From positions 806,001-870,000 of the forward strand of contig NZ_CP047946.1 in assembly GCF_014279655.1 (NCBI RefSeq): 64,000 bases of DNA, written 5' to 3'. Made by a program: the position numbers and the translations under genes. Under the pieces are notes generated by a model, which had not been told where the DNA came from, made no database searches, and was given only the letters and a program-made list of their open reading frames with translations. The DNA is from Synechococcus sp. ROS8604. GTDB lineage: Bacteria; Cyanobacteriota; Cyanobacteriia; PCC-6307; Cyanobiaceae. Below are positions 25,364-35,210 of the stretch, piece by piece (within the stretch, counting starts at the first letter, position 1; every line of letters begins with the position of its first letter).

Positions 25364-25666
25364 CAGCAGCTGGACCACGCAAACGAGCCAAACTGCACCC
25401 ATTGGCAGCAACAGCCTGATTACGCCCGATACAAGGAAAAGCTCAACGGTGAAGGCTGGCTGGTCAACAGGCAAGAAGGGATGCTCTTGCAGATCAAGCC
25501 CGATACAGCAACGCAACATGCGCAGTTTTTTTTGGTGAGCTACTGGCGCTTGTCAGCACGGCTTGGAAAACCCGTTAGGCAGCAAAGGATGCTCAGACAG
25601 CTCGGCATCAAGGTGTGGATCAACCTGCAGAAGATCGGTTGGCAACGCTGCACACCGCCTAACTGA
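25364..25666 (+). CDS. Hypothetical protein or remnant (~100 aa, start unclear)
   Basis: A continuous frame ends at TGA 25664-25666 and encodes a Gln- and Trp-rich basic sequence (HANEPNCTHWQQQPDYARYK, FLVSYWRLSARLGKPV, LGIKVWINLQKIGWQRC). No ATG/GTG/TTG with a ribosome site opens it near 25364, so it may be a truncated gene. No family recognised. Confidence 0.3.
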   Translation, partial: QQLDHANEPNCTHWQQQPDYARYKEKLNGEGWLVNRQEGMLLQIKPDTATQHAQFFLVSYWRLSARLGKPVRQQRMLRQLGIKVWINLQKIGWQRCTPPN

Positions 25667-25670
25667 CTTC

Positions 25671-25722
25671 TTGCAAAGCTGAAACTGCATACCGCAGCTC
25701 GCAATAGCAGCACAAGCAAGGC
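25671..25722 (+). promoter_or_regulatory. Barrel-gene leader repeat, copy C
   Basis: The reverse complement resembles copies A and B (GCAGTTTCAGCTTTGC core with an adjacent GCTGCT segment). It lies 28-79 bases upstream of the barrel ATG at 25750, the same relative position as copy B before the intact gene. Confidence 0.55.
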
Positions 25723-25749
25723 ATCGTCACGGCATCTAATCAACGCTCC

Positions 25750-26820
25750 ATGCAGCATCGTCTCTCTTTGGGGCTGTTGGCTTCTGCCATCTCTGTTGCT
25801 TCCCTGCCTGCCATTGCTCAAGAGGACGGCAGTGCTGATGATCTTGGTGTGATGAGCATCAGTCTTAATGACGTGGTCAAACCAACCCTTGGTTTTCAAG
25901 GGGCATTGCAGGGCGCAGGCACACCAAACCAAGCAGGTATAGGCGGGTTCTTGCCTCTCTCTGCTGGAGACAACAGCGTCTGGTTCGTTGATGTCCTCGC
26001 TAACGCTAATTTCGCTGATTACGAGAGCTACAGCAGCATTGGACAAACGACCGTTGCTGGCACCACCATCTCGACCTCAACGCGCTTCGGCTACCGCTGG
26101 CTGAATGGTGACCGCTCTTGGATGTATGGCATCAATGCTGGCTATGACAGCAGACCGATGTCAACAGGTGCAACAACCAATGGCATCGAAGTCTTTAATT
26201 CACAAACACCGTTCTTTCAGCAGGTTGCTGTGAATGCAGAACTACAAAGCAACCAATGGGGTGCGAATGTCTATGGATTAATACCGGTTGGGGAATATGG
26301 CTATGGCTCAGACAATGTCGCGTTGATTAATAGTAGCTTTGGAGCAGAGCCGTTAACAACTGTCGGTCTTGATGTTAATTACAACATAAGCAATTCATTG
26401 TCTTTATTGGCAGGTTATTACTACCAAACATGTGAGAAAGAGCCAGAAGTATTTGAAAACTATGCTGAAGGATCTGGTGTTAAAGCACGGCTATAATATG
26501 ACATCAGCAATCAACTACAGGCTGGTGTTGGTTATTCCTATGACGAAAATTTTGAATCCAGGGTGACTGCTGATTTGAAATTACGTTTTGGTGGACCCAA
26601 AACAACAGCAATGAGTAAAGAAGTTCAACAACAACCTGTGATTAAGGCTTTAACCGCAACGCCAAGCAACCGAGACGTAAGGGCGGGGAATTCGTTTATA
26701 TATCTTAACGTTATTCGAATAGGCGAACAAGTTGAGTTTAGAGACAACTTTGGAGATAGGGACAATTGCGGCCCAAACTTCTTGATCCCGTTTGGGGTAA
26801 CGACATGCCAAGCACAATAG
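25750..26820 (+). pseudogene. Outer-membrane barrel gene, broken by an in-frame stop
   Basis: It has a signal peptide (MQHRLSLGLLASAISVASLPA) and then the barrel: GFQGALQGAGTPNQAGIGGF, TSTRFGYRWLNGDRSWMYG and INAGYDSRP, as in the intact 6387-7385 gene. The frame stops at TAA 26494-26496 within GSGVKARL-stop-YDISNQLQ; the intact gene has RLAYEMTSG there. The same frame then continues with RVTADLKLRFGGPKTT, the equivalent 3' part, to 26820. A single nonsense codon therefore removes the last barrel strands. The middle and tail diverge from the intact copy, so this is a separate paralogue, not a recent duplicate. Confidence 0.8.
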
Positions 26821-26999
26821 TAGAAATCCTGTCAAGCACAACCGCATTACCTATGGCATTATCTGGCGCTTTCAACCCTTTATTCACGCCTAAATGCCAT
26901 CCAATACCTGGCACTAATTAATACTTAGTTGAACCACTAGCGGCTTAACTACTGAACCAGTGCTATAACAGCTCCATTAGCTCCATTGGCACTTTTCCC

Positions 27000-27248
27000 A
27001 TTTTAGAAGAGCAATTCAAAGCGTTCCTCGAAAAGGTTCAGAGCGACACCAGCCTTCAGGAGAAGCTCAAAGCAGCTGCTGATGCCAATGCTGTTGTTGA
27101 CATTGTCAAGGAAGCAGGTTTCAGTATTTCTGCTGATGGCTTGAAGAACGCTCAATCAGCGATGACAGAACTTTCAGACGAAGAACTGGATGGCGTGGCT
27201 GGTGGAAATAGAATTCGGGCTTTAAATATCATAAGTCTGGACAAATAG
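27000..27248 (+). pseudogene. Nif11-type RiPP leader peptide gene with lost start codon
   Basis: The frame reads EEQFKAFLEKVQSDTSLQEK, then LKAAADANAVVDIVKEAGFS and ISADGLKNAQSAMTELSDEE followed by LDGVAGG, the textbook Nif11 leader with its double-glycine cleavage site, as in prochlorosin-type lanthipeptide precursors. The putative core after GG is NRIRALNIISLDK, with no Cys, so no lanthionine ring could form. The codon where ATG is expected is ATT (27000). No LanM enzyme lies in the window. Probably inactive, or initiated at ATT. Confidence 0.75.
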
Positions 27249-27496
27249 TCATATTAAAAAATCCAACATCCCGATGGCGTCGGTAGTGTGATTCGGCGCC
27301 TAGGCTCTCATGATTGCAGGGCTTTTTTATTTCTTCAATAAGCCAACTGGTCAAATAAATCAGTTACTAATACCAGGCAGTAATCAAAGCTTTGCATCGC
27401 AGAAAGCGGCATAGCTACCAAAGTAGTGTTAGCAGTTACTGAAGTAATGTTAAAATGTTATTAATATTGTATCAACACTTGCCCACGCAGTAAAAA

Positions 27497-27601
27497 GAGC
27501 TACTCAAAACCTTCGAGGAAGCCATCAAAGCTGATACAGCTTTGCAAGAAAAACTCAAAGCTGCAGATGTTCCCAAAGGGAATACTACTTGGGCTGAATA
27601 G
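27497..27601 (+). pseudogene. Truncated Nif11-like leader relic
   Basis: ELLKTFEEAIKADTALQEKL followed by KAADVP matches the first helix of the Nif11 leader (compare QFKAFLEKVQSDTSLQEKLK at 27000). It then drifts into unrelated sequence and stops at 27599-27601; the start codon and double-glycine end are missing. A second decayed copy near the first indicates a former precursor cluster. Confidence 0.6.
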
Positions 27602-28124
27602 AAGGAAATGTCAATGGAATATTTAATTTAGGGAAGGCGTTGACTCTTTCCAGGTAATATACAAGTAGTGTAACATCACCATTGGCACGTCTTCCTAATT
27701 GAGAAAGTCTCAATGTTTTGCTGTCTATAAAATGAACATATCCTGAACCTCTCGTTCCTGGGGTCTGGCTTGCATAAGGAGCACGACGATCATCGGCTGA
27801 TTTAGCCTCTTGGTAAGAAAGAATTTTCGGCGTAACTGAAGAAGCTAATGCATATTCTTTTACCCGAATTTTTGACTCTGGGTTCCACCATTCGAAACCA
27901 ATCTTCCAACCACCTTTCTTGCCTACTTTGTCGAGACTCATGCAAGTATTACCGCTTGAAACGTAGTTCACATTTCCAAGATAGTTGATACTTGCAAGGG
28001 AGTTAGCTTTATCAAAAGTGCACCATTTACTTCCATCTAACTGCTCTGAAATATTTACTTGAGACAAAGCTTGATTAGGCCAAGCAGCTGCGATTAAAGC
28101 TGCTGAGATCAAAAGCCTGTTCAT
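27585..28124 (-). CDS. Secreted hypothetical protein (~179 aa)
   Basis: From ATG 28122-28124 the product starts MNRLLISAALIAAAWPNQAL, a signal peptide with likely cleavage after ALS. The mature protein has two Cys, several Trp/Tyr-rich segments (GGWKIGFEWWNPESKIRV) and a C-terminal beta-like stretch (VTLLVYYLERV). An upstream ATG at 28160 would add 12 residues. No domain recognised; periplasmic or cell-surface location inferred. Confidence 0.55.
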   Translation of the reverse strand: MNRLLISAALIAAAWPNQALSQVNISEQLDGSKWCTFDKANSLASINYLGNVNYVSSGNTCMSLDKVGKKGGWKIGFEWWNPESKIRVKEYALASSVTPKILSYQEAKSADDRRAPYASQTPGTRGSGYVHFIDSKTLRLSQLGRRANGDVTLLVYYLERVNAFPKLNIPLTFPSIQPK

Positions 28125-28196
28125 TAGGAGCTTAAATGATTTAACGGAACCATAGCTCAAGACACATGCCCGGGAAAGCTGTAATGAGCACTCCGG

Positions 28197-28325
28197 CTAT
28201 CCCGCCAGAGCGCTCCCGACAACCGCCACTGTGGTGATCAGCCCCCCGCCAATCCGCAGCGCCCAAGGCCGTTCACCCAAGATGGCTTTCACCCCAAGGC
28301 GATGTTGCTGAATCACGGCTCCCAT
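28197..28325 (-). pseudogene. 3' fragment of a membrane protein gene
   Basis: The minus-strand frame ends QQHRLGVKAILGERPWALRI followed by GGGLITTVAVVGSALAG and stop: a basic loop and a final hydrophobic helix. The arrangement resembles the last helix of EamA-type transporters, but this is only a guess. It has no start and is cut after ~43 codons. Confidence 0.4.
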
Positions 28326-28422
28326 CACTTGCAACGGATGCAGTAATTAGCGCAGATTGCAAAGAAGTCTGGTTAAGGCGGCACGCTGAGATCACTAGAC
28401 AATCGACAGCAACAACGTTTGA

Positions 28423-29492
28423 TCAATTGGTGATGAGGCTGGACATTGTTCGACCCCAATGCCAGGTACCCAAGGCAGCAAAGTTATAGAGCAGCGAAAC
28501 TAACAACATGGCTGGCATAACATCAATGGCTTGTCCAATACCTCCTATGAAGAGGCTGCCAAAGATTACGCCAATCGCCAGAGAACGACTTAAGATTTTT
28601 TTACAGAGCGAGAGCTCGCCATGTTGTTTAAGGGAATCGGTTAGATCTAATTCTATGCGGCTGATCGCAGCGCCTAGGGGAACAAAAACGATGACATCAA
28701 GTCAGAGTGGAACGTGTGGTAAAAACGCAATAAAAATCAGCGTAGAACATACAAAATAGAGAGTGACTCGAACTAGCCTAGGGAGAAGTCTGTTTGTGAA
28801 TATTCGGCCAAGCATGAAAGCACCAACTACGAGGGAATAATCAATTGATGAACCCTTTTTGATACTGATCACCCATAATTGTACTAGAGCAGAAAGCGTG
28901 CCAAAGCAGAAGCCTTGCAGTAAGCACCAGCAGTCGATTGGAGGTGCTCGTTTATTCGCTTCAGTTTTTATTGAGAATTGTTCAATTGATTTCTGCATAA
29001 GGCTTTTATTCAGCAAAGTCGGTGCAAGTGCCAGCAGAGTTGCGGGCGGCAATCACTTGAAGTAGGGATAGGTAATTCCAGCGGCAATGGTGCCAATTGA
29101 GCTCCCAATATCTGAACTTTGCTGGAGAAACCGATTGGTTATATTGTTGCCTTTCAATACAATCTCTGTTATGGGTAATAGGCTGATAGTGGTACCATAA
29201 AAGGCCAGTAGAGAGACCCCAAGTTTTAATACAATGAGCAACCGGTTTGGCAGTAGATTAAAATAAAGGAAAACAACAAGCAACTCTAGAAGTATCGTGG
29301 CAAAAAAAATTTATTGATACCTTTGTTTGATCTCTGAAGTGGCAGAAAAGCTGGAAAATATTGGGCTGCGAACAACAAGCTATTAATGACTGGTGATAAA
29401 GATACTTCAGCCAGTAACCAGGCTGAAGTGATTACCACCGCCCTTCTTGAAGCCATCCAGCTTGCCCAGGTCAACACTTTTTGAGAGTTCAA
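28423..29492 (-). pseudogene. Decayed polytopic transporter gene (MFS-like)
   Basis: Hydrophobic segments separated by short charged loops run from ATG 29490-29492 to TGA 28423-28425, interrupted by a frame change near 29285 and in-frame stops at 29053-29055 and 28702-28704. Stretches such as SSIDYSLVVGAFMLGRIF and SLAIGVIFGSLFIGGIGQAI fit a major-facilitator-type transporter. The whole length (~355 codons) would suit one. Clearly non-functional as it stands. Confidence 0.6.
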
Positions 29493-29541
29493 TTCACAGA
29501 CTCAATCGATACTTTTTATTCTGTTCCTTTTGATGGAATTG

Positions 29542-30612
<1,071 letters not shown>

Positions 30613-30675
30613 TGTGAGAGTACGCGAAGATGTCGGAGACGACTTATAAACCCTGGATGCAACTTATCACTCAAC

Positions 30676-30700
30676 GCCTCTGCGACCACAGGGGCTTTTT
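30676..30700 (+). terminator. Terminator after the barrel fragment
   Basis: GCCTCTG (30676-30682) pairs with CAGGGGC (30689-30695), followed by TTTTTATTTC. It is equivalent to the 6317-6340 terminator of the intact barrel gene. Confidence 0.7.
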
Positions 30701-30877
30701 ATTTCTTCAACCAACACCATAAACCCTTAAATCAGCCTCCAATACCTGGCACCATTGGAATTCAGAAAGCTGCCTTGATGGCTTATTTGGCAGGAGCCAA
30801 TAAGAATTATTTTGCGTATTCATGACAAATATACCTCGACTAATTTGCTCTAACTCTATCTATATTCCCTAGTCTAA

Positions 30878-31663
30878 TCACCACAGCTTGAGGATTTGAT
30901 CGCCATCACGGATGCCATTTGCTCGTCTAAATCTCACCGCAACTTGATGCCAGTCTTCTGGCATTTGATTGAGCCGACAATCAAACGCAAACGGTAGTTG
31001 CTGCTGCCCTGGTGAGACCCGGTTCTTCCTGCTTTGACTGCTTCTGCCTTTTTCAACCAGTCGTTTCAGCATGCTTGAGCCCCAATGGCACTTAGGTGTT
31101 CCTTTGGCGTGATGGCGATACTTCTGGCAGAACCGTGCATATCGCCTGGAACAGCCTTTCAGGCTTGAAGCCAGTTGCAGAAAGCTGGGGTGCCACTCAC
31201 TGATGCCATCACATTCCAATCTTCCGTAATGCCCATAATTGGAATAGGGGTCATAAAACCCTTTCCTGATTCTTGCTGCCTTTGGATTGGCGTGGATATA
31301 CCGCAACGTATTCAGCACTCGCCTGTGGTCTCTAGGCGCAATCGCAATGGCGTAATACCTTGCCTCCCAAAAATGCCCGCAACGTCCAGAAAGACGATTC
31401 AGTGCCATCGCTGAGTACCAGCCAACCCAATGCATCAGCTTTGGCAGCTGTGATGCATCATTAGGACGCAGAAGCAGATGCAGGTGATTAGCCATCAGGC
31501 ACACCGCATACAAGCGATGAGGTACTTTCTGCTTTGCCTTAGCGAGCACAGCAAGAAGCACATCCCTTCTCAAGCCCTTGGCAATCAAGAACTGACGGCT
31601 ATTGCACCTGAGTGTGATGTGAAAGGAATGACCTGCTGGAAGCTTGCGTTGCGTACGTCCCAT
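30878..31663 (-). CDS. REP-associated tyrosine (Y1/HUH) transposase, copy 2
   Basis: 261 residues, about 90% identical to the 5350-6135 copy and equally intact: MANHLHLLLRP carries the HUH-like histidines, and FWEARYYAIAIAP and RVLNTLRYIHANPKAA are conserved. Differences cluster in the last third (CQKYRHHAKGTPKC against CQHYRHKSKGGSRC). Its 5' flank with the REP hairpin (31664-31755) matches copy 1, and similarity ends after the stop codon. Two intact, similar copies suggest recent movement or gene conversion. Confidence 0.85.
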   Translation of the reverse strand: MGRTQRKLPAGHSFHITLRCNSRQFLIAKGLRRDVLLAVLAKAKQKVPHRLYAVCLMANHLHLLLRPNDASQLPKLMHWVGWYSAMALNRLSGRCGHFWEARYYAIAIAPRDHRRVLNTLRYIHANPKAARIRKGFYDPYSNYGHYGRLECDGISEWHPSFLQLASSLKGCSRRYARFCQKYRHHAKGTPKCHWGSSMLKRLVEKGRSSQSRKNRVSPGQQQLPFAFDCRLNQMPEDWHQVAVRFRRANGIRDGDQILKLW

Positions 31664-31755
31664 TCCATAAACGAACAGGTTCGCTGATTGTGGCTATCAA
31701 TCTCCCGACTGAATATTCACTAGCCCCGCTACGAGCGGGGTTTGTTATTGCAACG
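31664..31755 (-). repeat. REP-like hairpin and 5' flank of transposase unit 2
   Basis: The CCCCGCT (31724-31730)/AGCGGGG (31734-31740) hairpin and ~60 adjoining bases match 5262-5349 in inverted orientation. It forms the outer end of the mobile unit. Confidence 0.75.
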
Positions 31756-31765
31756 GGGAATGCTT

Positions 31766-31878
31766 GGCGCTGGCTCTACTGCAGGAGCTACTGATGGCAC
31801 TAAGGGCAAATGACGTTGATGGAACCAAAGATTGGCTGGCATTGGGCGTAAGGCTCTACCTCGTTAGGGGAATTGTTC
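31766..31878 (+). pseudogene. Fragment of the 52-aa small-protein family
   Basis: The frame reads ALALLQELLMALRANDVDG, matching TLALLLQELLMALRANDADG of the 3742-3900 gene, then diverges to a stop. There is no start codon in frame. It lies just outside the REP hairpin, as its relatives do near the first transposase. Confidence 0.55.
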
Positions 31879-32048
31879 ATTGATTTGTTCTGTGCAGTTG
31901 GCGGTGCGAGTGGAGAGAATGGTTTGATCGACAACGTTGCGTTTTTGGAGTTGGTGATGTCTGGTCTTACATCACCTCAATCCTCCTCTTTGGGACGTTC
32001 AACGGGCAGTCTCAACATCACCTCAGCACTGGTTGTATCGGTTAACAG

Positions 32049-32570
32049 ATGAGTAACGGCACCCCACAAACCCCAGTGACCAAAACCTCCTTTCGTATTG
32101 GCAACGGCTATGACATCCACCGTTTGGTGCCGGGCAGGCCTCTCATCCTTGGTGGTCAGCAGCTGGAGCATCCAGCAGGGCTAGGTCTTGATGGTCACAG
32201 CGATGCGGATGTGTTGGTGCACGCGATCATGGATGCTCTGTTGGGGGCGTTGTCTTTGGGGGACATCGGCAAATACTTTCCTCCCGACGACCCTCAATGG
32301 AAAGGTGCCGACAGCCTCGTGCTCTTGGAGCAGGTTGTCGCTTTGGTGAAGGCGCGTGGCTGGGGCGTGGTCAATGTGGATGCGGTGTTGATCGCCGAGC
32401 GGCCCAAGCTCAAGCCCCACATTGAGGAGATGCGATCGGCCATTGCCCTCAGGATTGGGATTGCTCCAGACCAGGTGGGTGTGAAAGCCACGACAAACGA
32501 ACAGTTGGGCCCTGAAGGCCGGGAAGAGGGAATCTCATGTCAGGCCGTGGCCCTTTTGCAGTCGTTTTGA
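32049..32570 (+). CDS. ispF: 2-C-methyl-D-erythritol 2,4-cyclodiphosphate synthase
   Basis: 173 residues. The zinc-binding GNGYDIHRL (~19-27), the [20 protein letters not shown] segment and the [17 protein letters not shown] loop define IspF. The C-terminal [17 protein letters not shown] is also conserved. It cyclises CDP-ME-2-phosphate in the MEP isoprenoid pathway. Its stop overlaps the next start (TGATG), so the three genes ispF, TIGR03792 and larB form an overlapping operon. Confidence 0.96.
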   Translation: MSNGTPQTPVTKTSFRIGNGYDIHRLVPGRPLILGGQQLEHPAGLGLDGHSDADVLVHAIMDALLGALSLGDIGKYFPPDDPQWKGADSLVLLEQVVALVKARGWGVVNVDAVLIAERPKLKPHIEEMRSAIALRIGIAPDQVGVKATTNEQLGPEGREEGISCQAVALLQSF

Positions 32571-33028
32571 TGCCAAGCCTTATGCAGCGATTCCAGCCGT
32601 TCATGATTAGGGTCATCAACCTGATATGCGTTTTTTTGGTGCTTGTGGGTCAAACGGCGAATGTGCGGTTTGCTGCGTTTGCGGATCCAGAGGGTGGTTA
32701 CGACGTTGCGGTGATTGAGCACCTGCGCATTTCTGTTCCCTCCCATGGGCGCGAGGCTTGGCTGGAAGCCGAACGTGGCAGCTGGGAGCCTTGGTTGGCG
32801 CAACAGACGGGATTTCTCGGTCGTGATCTGCTTTGGGACCCTGAAACGGAAGAGGGCACCCTTTTGATTCGCTGGTCGAGTCGGCAGGCTTGGAAGGCCA
32901 TCTCCAGCGGTCAGGTGGAAGAGGTTCAGGCTCGTTTTGAGCAGCTCGCGCGCGACGCCATGGCGCTGCCTCAGGCGATGGATAATCCCTTCCCTCTGGT
33001 CTTTGAGGGAGAGCTGTTGCCCCCATGA
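32570..33028 (+). CDS. TIGR03792-family cyanobacterial protein
   Basis: About 152 residues from the ATG overlapping the ispF stop. The N-terminus is hydrophobic (MIRVINLICVFLVLVGQTAN), probably a signal or anchor. It is followed by the family core: VAVIEHLRISVPSHGREAWL, WEPWLAQQTGFLGRDLLW, GTLLIRWSSRQAWKAI and the final NPFPLVFEGE. These are small proteins with a ferredoxin-like, antibiotic-monooxygenase-type fold, of unknown function. Overlaps larB by 4 bases. Confidence 0.75.
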   Translation: MPSLMQRFQPFMIRVINLICVFLVLVGQTANVRFAAFADPEGGYDVAVIEHLRISVPSHGREAWLEAERGSWEPWLAQQTGFLGRDLLWDPETEEGTLLIRWSSRQAWKAISSGQVEEVQARFEQLARDAMALPQAMDNPFPLVFEGELLPP

Positions 33029-33690
33029 GCAGCGCTGACGTCCGTCTCGACTGGCAACGGAGCGATCGGCTTGGTATCAGCGAAGCGATCTGGGGTCTGC
33101 ACAAAACGGTGGACCAGATCGTAGCCATTCTTGAAGCCTTTGTGGCCAGGGATCAGCCAGCACTGGTGACGCGAGTGGATGAGGCCAAGGCCGAGGCGGT
33201 TCTCAAGCGCTGCAACACAACGCTTGTCCGTTTTGAGGCCCGGGCCCGATGTTTAACGTCGGGGACTCCTCCGTCGTTGCGACCGGAGCTTGGGACAGTG
33301 ACGGTGCTCAGTGGCGGCACCAGCGATCTCCCGGTCGCTGCAGAAGCGCAACTGGCCTTGAAGTGGCATGGCATTCAGTCAGAGCTGTTGCTGGATGTTG
33401 GAGTTGCTGGCTTGCATCGGCTCTTGGATCAACTCCCGAAACTTCAGCAGTCGTCGGTTTTGATTGCTTGCGCTGGTATGGAAGGAGCCTTGCCCACCGT
33501 GCTTGCGGGCCTGTTGCCCCAACCGGTGATCGGCGTTCCCGTGTCGGTGGGCTATGGCGTGAGTGCGGGGGGCCGGGCCGCTCTCGATGGAATGCTTGCG
33601 AGCTGTGCTCCAGGTCTTGCGGTGGTCAATATCGATAACGGTTACGGAGCTGCTATGGCGGCGTTGCGAATTTTGCAACGACGGGTCTGA
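33025..33690 (+). CDS. larB: LarB-type nickel-pincer cofactor protein (AIR-carboxylase-like)
   Basis: 221 residues with the PurE-like core: VTVLSGGTSDLPVAAEAQLA (~91-110), LDVGVAGLHRLL, VLIACAGMEGALPTVLAGLL (~146-165) and IGVPVSVGYGVSAGGRAALDG (split over ~169-189). LarB carboxylates and hydrolyses nicotinic acid adenine dinucleotide in pincer-cofactor synthesis. LarC/LarE partners are not in this window, so the pathway assignment rests on family membership. Confidence 0.85.
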   Translation: MSSADVRLDWQRSDRLGISEAIWGLHKTVDQIVAILEAFVARDQPALVTRVDEAKAEAVLKRCNTTLVRFEARARCLTSGTPPSLRPELGTVTVLSGGTSDLPVAAEAQLALKWHGIQSELLLDVGVAGLHRLLDQLPKLQQSSVLIACAGMEGALPTVLAGLLPQPVIGVPVSVGYGVSAGGRAALDGMLASCAPGLAVVNIDNGYGAAMAALRILQRRV

Positions 33691-33723
33691 TCTAGATCAA
33701 CTACTTCTGCGCGGGACAACGGT

Positions 33724-33858
33724 TTAGGGCTGTTGCTTGTGTTTATGCCCTAAGCGTGAAAGCTCATCACTGTGCTGGTCGCATTCCACATTGCGGAGGT
33801 GGCAAACCAATTCGATCAGGTCGCCTTGATCGAGCTCACCGTTGGTCTGCCACTGCAT
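33724..33858 (-). CDS. Small hypothetical protein (44 aa)
   Basis: The frame from ATG 33856-33858 encodes a polar peptide (MQWQTNGELDQGDLIELVCH, then a Cys/His-containing tail, DELSRLGHKHKQQP). The density of His and Cys could allow metal binding, but this is speculative. GC-rich like its neighbours. Confidence 0.35.
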   Translation of the reverse strand: MQWQTNGELDQGDLIELVCHLRNVECDQHSDELSRLGHKHKQQP

Positions 33859-33993
33859 GGCCCTGGGATCTAAGCGTGGTGCAGTGGAGGTCAAGGCTCA
33901 ACAAGGTAAGTAGTGATTTAAACCTATTGAGTTGAAACCCTGACCGCTTGTTTGATGTCGCGAAATGGGCGGAAGATTTTCTTAAATCAGACC

Positions 33994-34974
33994 TTAGAGG
34001 TGCTGAAGGTTTGGATAGGCCATCACCAGCTCATCGGCGCTGAGAACGTCGCCGCTTCCATCCGGTTGCCAAATCACCTCAAGAGCCATCAGGTCTGAGG
34101 AGGATGTGGAGCCAAGGATGCGCAGCGTTTCGCGCAGGTCTTCACCGCTATTGGCTTGCTTGAGCTTCACGCTTTGGCGGCTTGCTACGAGCACCGTCAC
34201 CACGATGAATTCGTTGGTGGCATCGGCATCACCGCTGTTGCTCAATTCCGCGGCATTGCCATTGCGCACCCCGCCCACATTGGTGGTGATTTCAGCGCGC
34301 AACTTGCTGCGTTCGGTCATCGACAAACGGTTGAATGTCGACTCTGAAGCGTTGAAGGGAACGCTGCCCGATTCCACGTTGGCGTACACCCAGAGCTCGG
34401 GCTGGCGCAGGAGGGCGAGGGTTGTTTCCTGCAGCACCCGTTGCAGACCAGAGGAGGTGCTGGTGTCCGAGGATGCGGCGAGCTGACGCAGGTCGGTTTG
34501 CAGAGCTTTGGCACTGGCGAGCAGTCCGATCTGCATTTGCAGCATCGACACGGGTCCGGTGGACAGCTCCCGGGGGGCTCGATAACCCCCTCCGATCGCA
34601 GGGCCGCCTCCACCACCGCTGTTGCGCACGGCATTCACCAACACACCCACGATCGCCGCCAGCACTAAGAAGCCAAACAGGCCGCCGCCGCCAAATCCAA
34701 AGATCGGGATGATGAACGGAAAGCCCATCCCACCCCCATAGCCGCGACCATATCCACCGCCTCCGTAGCTGCGGCTATATCCCCCGCTTCTGGGCATGGA
34801 CGGGGCGCGGAAGCTGCCACCCCCGATCCGACCACCGCGGGCGGCTTCGCTGGGTTGGGGATGAAGGACTAAAAGGCCAACAACCAGGACTGGCACCAGC
34901 AATCCCGAGAGCCAGCGTCTGATTTGACCAACCTGGGGGCGGAGTTTGGAGGAGGCCAAGACGGCATATCGCAC
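33994..34974 (-). CDS. DUF1517 membrane protein
   Basis: An N-terminal hydrophobic segment (LVPVLVVGLLVLHP) ending in EAARGG is followed by a Gly/Ser/Tyr/Arg-rich stretch (GGGSFRAPSMPRSGGYSRS), a Phe/Gly-rich membrane segment (FIIPIFGFGGGGLFGFLVLA) and a soluble C-terminal ~200 residues (MLQMQIGLLASAKALQTDLR...FIVVTVLVASR). This is the cyanobacterial/plastid DUF1517 family, membrane-bound and of unknown function. GTG 34974 avoids overlap with thiS; ATG 35028 would overlap it by 44 bases. Confidence 0.75.
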   Translation of the reverse strand: MRYAVLASSKLRPQVGQIRRWLSGLLVPVLVVGLLVLHPQPSEAARGGRIGGGSFRAPSMPRSGGYSRSYGGGGYGRGYGGGMGFPFIIPIFGFGGGGLFGFLVLAAIVGVLVNAVRNSGGGGGPAIGGGYRAPRELSTGPVSMLQMQIGLLASAKALQTDLRQLAASSDTSTSSGLQRVLQETTLALLRQPELWVYANVESGSVPFNASESTFNRLSMTERSKLRAEITTNVGGVRNGNAAELSNSGDADATNEFIVVTVLVASRQSVKLKQANSGEDLRETLRILGSTSSSDLMALEVIWQPDGSGDVLSADELVMAYPNLQHL

Positions 34975-34984
34975 TCCGGTAACT

Positions 34985-35191
34985 CTAGGAACCACCGCCC
35001 ACGATGGTGACGATCTCGAGGTTGTCACCGTCTTGGACCTGCTGAGCTTCCCAGCGTTCCGGCGTCAGGATCAAGCCGTTGTATTCCACAACAACCAGCC
35101 GTGGGTGATGACCCAGCTGCTGGATCACTTGATCCAGACTTGCGGCGGATGGATCCAGGCTGTGCCGTTCGCCGTTCACCGTGAATTGCAT
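34985..35191 (-). CDS. thiS: Sulfur carrier protein ThiS
   Basis: A 68-residue ubiquitin-like protein starting MQFTVNGERHSL and ending with the diglycine tail VGGGS after IVTIV. In ThiS proteins the C-terminal Gly-Gly is adenylated and thiocarboxylated for thiazole synthesis. The extra Ser after the glycines suggests processing or tolerance, as seen in some cyanobacteria. Adjacent and co-directional with thiE, a pathway partner. Confidence 0.88.
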   Translation of the reverse strand: MQFTVNGERHSLDPSAASLDQVIQQLGHHPRLVVVEYNGLILTPERWEAQQVQDGDNLEIVTIVGGGS

Positions 35192-35210
35192 GGCACCAAA
35201 GCAAGGGGGG

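Noticed and set aside
29053-29283. Separate small membrane-protein genes in 28.4-29.5 kb
   Set aside because: The pieces lie in the same or adjacent frame and join into one transporter-like protein; they are better read as one decayed gene.
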